Under the pieces are notes generated by a model. The model did no database searches and was not told the origin of the DNA. It saw only the letters and a program-made list of their open reading frames with translations. The position numbers and the translations under genes are program-made. A stretch of 28,239 bases of DNA from Lentisphaeria bacterium (lineage in GTDB: Bacteria; Verrucomicrobiota; Lentisphaeria; Victivallales; UBA1829), in contig DPDG01000096.1 of assembly GCA_003526375.1 (NCBI GenBank), positions 112,737 through 140,975 of the forward strand, given 5' to 3'. Below are positions 23,227 through 28,239 of this stretch, one piece after another; position 1 is the stretch's first letter, and each line of letters opens with the position of its first letter.

Positions 23227-25305
23227 TTATTTCTTTGCAGTTGCTTTGTCTCTGTCATGATCATTTGTTATCCAAGTCGTACTGATCCAGTAAGGGTTCT
23301 GAACCTCTTTTCGATATATTTCCAATGCATTCTTATCAGCCTGAATTACACGTGTATTATGGTTTTCCCAAATCATTGCCTTGAAACTTGGATAGACTTC
23401 ATGAAAACTGAACCATTGCCGGACGAATTCGGAACAGTCAACAGTATCGGAATAACCACCTTCAGCTATCATCATCGGTTTATATGAGCCATATTTCTGA
23501 TTTACCTCCCGGCACCGTTCCACTGTATAACGATTACTTTCTGTTCCGACATATTGTACGGATGGAGGATAGCAGGATACTCCAACCCAGTCCACATATT
23601 GATCTCCGGGCCAGTAACGCTCCATTTTATTCCAAGGCTGATCAGGATAACTGCGGTGATTTGGCGACCAGACAAAGATGTGCTGCTCAGCAGCTCCGAC
23701 CTGTTCTGCAATGTTGTACATACGCCGCCATGCCGCCCGGAACTGATCCGGGGCCAATCCCCAGGGAACCCAGTTGGAATTAAATTCATTCATTGGCCGG
23801 AACCAGATGGGAGAAGCAATGCCGAAATTCTTATTTTTATCAATACTGTCGGAAAAATAATCATAAAAATAATCATCAAGTTTTCCGGAAATGATATCAT
23901 CAAGCACAATGCCTTTACCTGGAAGCCATCCCAGAGACAAAAATCTCTGTCCGAAGAAATTTTCAGAAAGATCATTTATTCGAAAATCTTGAATTTCTGC
24001 AAATTTGCGTTCCGGGCTCATCCCCTGATACCAGAGAACCATTGAGAGCTGTTTCCCAACCAGTCTTTCAAAGATTTGTATGGACATTGGTTCTTTACGG
24101 TTATTACGAAGTCGTTTTTCGAAACCGTAAGTAGGTGTAAATGCACCATGCCAAGCCCCATTGACCGGAACATATTTCCAAGTATTCTTTATCCTGCCGG
24201 ATAATTCTATTTCATCAAGTGCTAACATTCCAAGTTTATCTGCGGCATCCGGCTGCAATGCAATTTGAACATATCGGCATTTCCGCTTTTTCTTTCCGGC
24301 AATTTTGATCTGAAAGCTGCCTGTCATTGCATCAGGGGAAGAATTATTCCATTTCTCCCAGAAATTCCATGTTCCCTGTGCGGAACACCGGGTTGATATT
24401 TGAATCCCGAGCGGTAGCCGGAAACGTGCTTCTGCATCCCGGAAACCTGTAATGCAGGCATCTTCAAGGGATTGTATTCGCCCAAGATCAATTGTGATTA
24501 AAACTTCTTCAGAACCTGACCAGCCGCAGAAAAGACTCTTTTGAAAACTGTTTCCGGATGAATGGATACCATCGGTCAGTTTGGAACCTGCGGTATAACG
24601 TCCCGGATTCATATCATCCATATAAAACTCCGGTTTTCTGGAGAAGTGATAGAATTTGCCGATACTCAGATTGCCGTGGGTTTCTTTGCCTGAATCCGGT
24701 TTTTCCAATTGAACGGGAACAGGGGCGGAACCTTTGAAAATACGCTTATAATAATCTTCCTGAATTTCAGAGTAAGGAGCAATTTTGATGGAATCAACCA
24801 CAGTATAAATAGTTTTCTCTGAATTGCGGTTATAGTAAATTCGCAATTCGGGAGAAATTGCAGTGGTTTCGGCAGGACATGTCAATATTCCTGAGATTTG
24901 CGTAAAGTTGTTTACAGTTGCGATAACAGGCTTTGTTTCCAGAGTTGCAATGGCTTTTCCTTTGGCATCAAAACATTGCAAGGCAATTGTGCCGCTGGCT
25001 GAACGCTTACTATCAGATGTTCGGATTGCAGCAGAAATCCAAAATGTTTTTTCTGCCCTTTCTAAAGATATTTTATGATTATATTTCAGGACAGCTGGCC
25101 GAGAAGAAAAAGTTGCTCCTGAATAACGAATATGTTGTACAGCCATTCCTTGAGAATTATTTGTCAAACGCCAGTTCTTATTATCAATCTGTAACCAGTT
25201 TGTTGTAGGGTCTTTTTCAAATGTTTCAAAAAAAAATGGTTCTCCATATACCGTATTCATTAAGAATATTCCTGCAAAACATTTGAAAATCATCAATTTT
25301 TTCAT
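23227..25305 (-). CDS. secreted GH26-like glycoside hydrolase with carbohydrate-binding modules
   Basis: A 692-residue exported enzyme. Residues 1-21 (MKKLMIFKCFAGIFLMNTVYG) form a signal peptide. A beta-sandwich, carbohydrate-binding-like region (about 25-180) is followed by an F5/8 discoidin-like domain (about 215-385, containing KLTDGIHSSGNSF and ITIDLGRIQSLEDACITGF). Residues about 385-690 resemble GH26. Glu507 in FRPMNEFN matches the family acid/base motif and Glu615 in IAEGGYS the nucleophile, 108 residues apart, the same spacing as in the well-studied Cellvibrio GH26 mannanase (from memory). Beta-mannan or a related glucan is therefore a likely substrate. The ATG has GAAAGGG just upstream; an earlier in-frame start at 25392 would overlap the operators and lacks a signal peptide at its end. 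It is the first gene of the LacI-controlled operon. Confidence 0.85.
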   Translation of the reverse strand: MKKLMIFKCFAGIFLMNTVYGEPFFFETFEKDPTTNWLQIDNKNWRLTNNSQGMAVQHIRYSGATFSSRPAVLKYNHKISLERAEKTFWISAAIRTSDSKRSASGTIALQCFDAKGKAIATLETKPVIATVNNFTQISGILTCPAETTAISPELRIYYNRNSEKTIYTVVDSIKIAPYSEIQEDYYKRIFKGSAPVPVQLEKPDSGKETHGNLSIGKFYHFSRKPEFYMDDMNPGRYTAGSKLTDGIHSSGNSFQKSLFCGWSGSEEVLITIDLGRIQSLEDACITGFRDAEARFRLPLGIQISTRCSAQGTWNFWEKWNNSSPDAMTGSFQIKIAGKKKRKCRYVQIALQPDAADKLGMLALDEIELSGRIKNTWKYVPVNGAWHGAFTPTYGFEKRLRNNRKEPMSIQIFERLVGKQLSMVLWYQGMSPERKFAEIQDFRINDLSENFFGQRFLSLGWLPGKGIVLDDIISGKLDDYFYDYFSDSIDKNKNFGIASPIWFRPMNEFNSNWVPWGLAPDQFRAAWRRMYNIAEQVGAAEQHIFVWSPNHRSYPDQPWNKMERYWPGDQYVDWVGVSCYPPSVQYVGTESNRYTVERCREVNQKYGSYKPMMIAEGGYSDTVDCSEFVRQWFSFHEVYPSFKAMIWENHNTRVIQADKNALEIYRKEVQNPYWISTTWITNDHDRDKATAKK

Positions 25306-25366
25306 ACATGCCCTTTCTCTTTGTTGATTATTTAAAAATCTTCTGAAGTTATGGAATTTAAGAATA

Positions 25367-25415
25367 AGCGAAACGTTTTTCCATTTTATCATATCAATAT
25401 AGCGAAACGTTTTTC
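25367..25415. promoter_or_regulatory. tandem LacI-type operators in a divergent promoter region
   Basis: The 15-mer AGCGAAACGTTTTTC occurs twice without mismatch, at 25367-25381 and 25401-25415, 34 bp apart. Each copy has the palindromic core AAACGTTT with the central CG typical of LacI-family sites. Between them, on the minus strand, lies a possible -10 (TATGAT at 25388-25393 or TAAAAT at 25383-25388); the far copy overlaps the -35 position and the near copy the start site. On the plus strand a TATAAT at 25423-25428 would place the second copy near the -35 for the divergent hydrolase. Repression of both directions by the operon's LacI protein is inferred. Confidence 0.82.
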
Positions 25416-25599
25416 TATTTTTTATAATTATAACATTGTAATTTAAAATATCAAGAGAAAAAGAGAAGAAATATTGTCAAATAGTTACCTTACTTCAAAA
25501 AAACACTCTCTTTTGTCGCAGCTTCCCATTGAAAACGATTCCGGAAAAAGTATTTTATTAAGCAGAAATTCAAAAATCATCATGATGAAGGAGACAGAA

Positions 25600-26547
25600 A
25601 TGCAAGCAGTGAAAGAGATCACCTATCCATGTAAGTTCGACGGCTCACAACAGCCGGCAATGTTTTATCAGGCAAAGGGACCCGGTCCCCGTCCGCTTCT
25701 CGTCGCACTTCACACTTGGAGCGGAGATCACACACAAGCTTCCCGGAATTACAGTGATTTCTGCATTGAGAATGACTGGAATTTTATCTTTCCGAATTTC
25801 CGCGGTCCCAACTGGCTTGAGGACGGATGCGGTTCCGAACTTGTCGTTTCCGATCTGGAAGATGCCGTCGCCTATATGAAGCATGTCACCGATGTCGATC
25901 CTGCACGTGTATATCTCGTCGGAGGTTCCGGCGGCGGGCACTGCACCTTGTTGATGGCGGGACGTCGTCCGGATCTCTGGACGGCGGTTTCGGCATGGTG
26001 CCCGATTTCCGATATCGCGGCTTGGCATCAGCAGTGTCTCAATACGCCTCATAAGGGATATTCCGAACATATCGAATCCGCTTGCGGCGGTATCCCCGCA
26101 TCTTCGGAACATGCCGGAAAAGAAGCAAGAAAGCGTTCCCCGCTGACATGGCTCCCAAATGCAGCCAATCTGACAGTGGATATCAGTACGGGGATTCATG
26201 ACGGTCATACGGGCAGTGTTCCGGTCAGTCAGGCGATCCATGCATATAACGTGCTTGCCGCGCCGGAAGACAGGATTTCGGATCAGGACATTGCCTATAT
26301 CGTCACGACGGAAAAGATTCCCGCACATCTCGCCTCGAATGAAAGTGACCCGGCTTTCGGCAGCCGTCCGGTTTATCTGCGGAAACAATCCAATAAAGTA
26401 CGCCTGACTCTCTTTGAAGGAGGGCATGACCTTCTGCCGTGGCCCGCACTGACGTGGCTGGCGAAACAGACCGCAGGAAAAGCGCCCGACTGGTCTGCCG
26501 GCAGAGCGCCGTCCATTACCGCTGAAACAACAGAACTCAACAAGTAA
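25600..26547 (+). CDS. alpha/beta hydrolase, prolyl oligopeptidase-like (S9) esterase or peptidase
   Basis: A 315-residue alpha/beta-hydrolase. The nucleophile elbow GGSGGG places the catalytic Ser at 110; Asp201 in TGIHDGHTGSVPVSQ and His276 in EGGHD complete a likely triad with the geometry of S9-type hydrolases. There is no signal peptide, so it is probably cytoplasmic. The start is fixed by AAGGAG 6 nt upstream; the open frame reaches back to a TTG at 25474 but that stretch has no ribosome site. The 294-nt gap to the GH26-like gene holds the LacI operators and a TATAAT at 25423; I see no other gene in it. Being divergent from the GH26 operon, it may be an esterase that deacylates imported oligosaccharides. 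That role is inference; a peptidase is possible. Confidence 0.85.
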   Translation: MQAVKEITYPCKFDGSQQPAMFYQAKGPGPRPLLVALHTWSGDHTQASRNYSDFCIENDWNFIFPNFRGPNWLEDGCGSELVVSDLEDAVAYMKHVTDVDPARVYLVGGSGGGHCTLLMAGRRPDLWTAVSAWCPISDIAAWHQQCLNTPHKGYSEHIESACGGIPASSEHAGKEARKRSPLTWLPNAANLTVDISTGIHDGHTGSVPVSQAIHAYNVLAAPEDRISDQDIAYIVTTEKIPAHLASNESDPAFGSRPVYLRKQSNKVRLTLFEGGHDLLPWPALTWLAKQTAGKAPDWSAGRAPSITAETTELNK

Positions 26548-26565
26548 CGGCAGGCAGAGAGTCCT

Positions 26566-27084
26566 ATGAGAATTCAGGTATTGCTCCTGCCCCTCACAGG
26601 GCTCTTTCTTTTTCTTTCCGCCTGTACCTCGCACCATACCACAACCAGCTACTGGAACCGTGCCGCCGGGATCCGCAAAGAACAGGGAACCGCTTATTTT
26701 GTCACGGGAAAAGATGGCGCGGCAAAAGAAATCCGCGATGGCAAGTGGACAACATGGCACCGCAATACGAAGAAACACACGGAAGTCCATTTCAAGGACG
26801 GTGTTCCTGTCGGAGAAATACGAATCTGGTATCCCGACGGAAAATTGAAATACCGGGCAAATTACGATGAGGATGGTCTGCTCGACGGCGTTATCTCATT
26901 TTATACACAGGATGGGCAGCTCAAAACGCATACGGTCTCACATGGAACAGGAACCGTTTACAGCTATTATGATGACGGCACGCTCAAATCGGAGATTGTT
27001 TACAGGCAGGGAAAAATACAGGGAAAAGCCCGTTATTTTGCTCCCGACGGAAAACTTCTCCGTGAAGAAAACAACAGTCAATAA
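26566..27084 (+). CDS. YwqK/MORN-repeat lipoprotein
   Basis: A 172-residue lipoprotein. The signal peptide ends in the lipobox LSAC with the lipidated Cys20, so it is exported and anchored to a membrane. The rest is a run of MORN-like repeats of the YwqK type, with the recurring pattern of acidic-Gly turns and aromatic residues (VGEIRIWYPDGKLKYRANYDEDG, split here over residues 86-108, and YDDGTLKSEIVYRQGK, about 135-150). Proteins of this family are often labelled as antitoxins, but no toxin gene is adjacent. It begins 18 nt after the alpha/beta hydrolase stop and may be cotranscribed with it. Its last 7 nt overlap the convergent TPR gene. Function unknown. Confidence 0.83.
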   Translation: MRIQVLLLPLTGLFLFLSACTSHHTTTSYWNRAAGIRKEQGTAYFVTGKDGAAKEIRDGKWTTWHRNTKKHTEVHFKDGVPVGEIRIWYPDGKLKYRANYDEDGLLDGVISFYTQDGQLKTHTVSHGTGTVYSYYDDGTLKSEIVYRQGKIQGKARYFAPDGKLLREENNSQ

Positions 27085-28136
27085 TACAAATGAGCGCCGA
27101 AATTAGGCATGTCGCCCAATTGCATGTCCTTTACCCAGCGTCCCATTTGTTTTTTCCCGATTTTCCAGAAACGTTCACACTGCGCGAAAAACTTCAAAAC
27201 GCTCTCTTTATCCCCATGCTCCAGAACGGCACGCGCCAGAAGCATATTGGGTCCGAATGAATTCAATCTGGAAGAACCGGGAGTTTCGGCAGATTTCAGA
27301 AGATAATCTGCCGCGTCCTTGTAATTTCCCTTATGAACCGCAAGCAAACCGTAGGCGGTATTTGTCCAGAATATCAAGTTCCCCTGATTTCCTTTCGGAT
27401 CGCTCTCCAGCATTTTTTTCATATCGGCGGCAAAGATTTCAAGTTGTTTGAAATCTTCCGCATACCATGCGGCTTTTACAAGCGTCGGCAGATATCTGCT
27501 GCGGGTCGTTAAATCGGATAATTGATAGGCATCCTTGTAATGCTTCAAAGCTTTCTTTGCGGACTCCATCTCAATTCCCTCCAGAACTCCGGCCGGCTGA
27601 AAATACAGACTTGCCAGATTCCATGCGTAAAGCGGATTCTTTGGAGCCAGTTCCCGCGCTTTCAGATAATACCGCTCCGCTTTTTCTCTCTCTGAATCCA
27701 GAAAATAGGAAGCGGCATTGGCGGCAATTACAGCATTGGAAGGATTCTTTTTCAGATGCGCATCCCAAAGTTCACAGCCTTTCCGATAATTTTCCTTTCC
27801 CTCCAGCAGGGGATTGATACGGAACGCAGGATCGCGCAGGATTGCCAGCTGCGGATAATGTTCAATCATCCATAGAATATTCTGATTTTTTTTCAGGCGC
27901 AGGGACTGATCTTTATGAACAGAGGCAAAATAGTAAGCTGCAAGAATACTGCGTTGCAAAGGATCATCGGGAGTGTTCTTCAGATACACTTCAATCTGCT
28001 CCGCCTTCTCTGCGTTCCAAGTCCTTGCCTCCTGCAACACTTTTTCTGCATCAATTGCAACTTTCACATCTCCTCCGGCAGAAAGAATGCAACTTCCCGC
28101 CAGAAATACCAGAATCAAACCCTCTTTAATTTTCAT
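27078..28136 (-). CDS. exported tetratricopeptide-repeat protein
   Basis: A 352-residue protein with an N-terminal signal peptide (MKIKEGLILVFLAGSCILSAGG; cleavage near residue 20-22). Helical repeats of the TPR type follow, for example YLDSEREKAERYYLKARELAPKNPL-like segments near residues 145-175 and GNYKDAADYLLKSAE near 275-290. TPR proteins act as scaffolds for protein partners; this one would be periplasmic or at the outer membrane. A GAGG ribosome site 6 nt before the ATG supports the start. Its promoter is at 28166-28194. It converges with the YwqK-like gene, overlapping it by 7 nt, and no terminator separates them. No specific function can be assigned. Confidence 0.85.
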   Translation of the reverse strand: MKIKEGLILVFLAGSCILSAGGDVKVAIDAEKVLQEARTWNAEKAEQIEVYLKNTPDDPLQRSILAAYYFASVHKDQSLRLKKNQNILWMIEHYPQLAILRDPAFRINPLLEGKENYRKGCELWDAHLKKNPSNAVIAANAASYFLDSEREKAERYYLKARELAPKNPLYAWNLASLYFQPAGVLEGIEMESAKKALKHYKDAYQLSDLTTRSRYLPTLVKAAWYAEDFKQLEIFAADMKKMLESDPKGNQGNLIFWTNTAYGLLAVHKGNYKDAADYLLKSAETPGSSRLNSFGPNMLLARAVLEHGDKESVLKFFAQCERFWKIGKKQMGRWVKDMQLGDMPNFGAHLYY

Positions 28137-28165
28137 AACATACCTCTATCTTAAAACTGATAGAA

Positions 28166-28194
28166 TAATTACTCTGATAATTGCCGGAAGTCAA
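28166..28194 (-). promoter_or_regulatory. promoter of the TPR gene
   Basis: On the minus strand TTGACT (28189-28194), a 17-nt spacer and TAATTA (28166-28171). Transcription would start near 28159, giving a leader of about 23 nt before the ATG at 28136. Confidence 0.6.
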
Positions 28195-28239
28195 GCTGTG
28201 AAGCATCGAGTCTGATAAAAAATCCAGAAATTCATTCTT

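Noticed and set aside
25474..25599. N-terminal extension of the alpha/beta hydrolase from a TTG codon
   Set aside because: There is no ribosome site at the TTG, while AAGGAG stands 6 nt before the ATG at 25600, where similarity to the hydrolase fold begins.
27171..27179. GAAACGTTC resembling the LacI operator core
   Set aside because: It lies inside the TPR coding sequence, lacks the flanking bases of the 15-mer and occurs once; chance is the simplest explanation.

Overview
The window looks like chromosomal DNA of a Gram-negative, carbohydrate-degrading anaerobe of the PVC group, most likely Lentisphaerota (Victivallis-like). This is inferred from three things: a pseudopilin with the FSLIEL N-terminus and H-X9-DG C-terminal motif lying inside a LacI-controlled glycoside hydrolase operon, LptF/G-type outer-membrane biogenesis, and AraC/glycoside hydrolase pairs. 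No rRNA, tRNA, CRISPR array, insertion sequence or prophage is visible.

Layout. 1-4.2 kb: a D-2-hydroxyacid dehydrogenase (minus) preceded by a heptameric tandem repeat at the window edge, then an AraC regulator (minus) divergent from a TIM-barrel glycoside hydrolase (plus), with a good promoter and paired direct-repeat half-sites between them. 4.2-12.6 kb: housekeeping. An rpoD-rpsU pair (minus) has a perfect consensus promoter; RpoD carries a lysine/alanine/proline-rich tail of about 230 residues. Facing away are mfd, an HU-family protein with a terminator, then hisS-DAHP synthase-LptF/G permease. 13.7-17.2 kb: a small XRE regulator converging on the permease gene, two A/T-rich glycosyltransferases (GT8, GT9) and a polysaccharide-export-type ABC ATPase, which look like a cell-surface glycan cluster. 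17.3-19.9 kb: valS and a bidirectional terminator.

20-25.6 kb is the most distinctive part: a tightly packed minus-strand operon, secreted GH26-like hydrolase, pseudopilin, LacI repressor, MFS transporter (gaps of 19, 3 and 1 nt). Upstream lie two identical 15-bp LacI-type operators, and a divergent alpha/beta hydrolase follows on the plus strand. The simplest reading is a self-regulated beta-mannan-type polysaccharide or oligosaccharide utilisation locus with a pilin-like surface component. 26.5-28.2 kb: a YwqK/MORN-like lipoprotein converging with a secreted TPR protein.

Shine-Dalgarno sequences allowed several start sites to be corrected (RpoD, GH gene at 2283, MFS, pseudopilin, GH26, alpha/beta hydrolase). 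The short rpsU gene (55 codons) was found by reading the rpoD downstream region.
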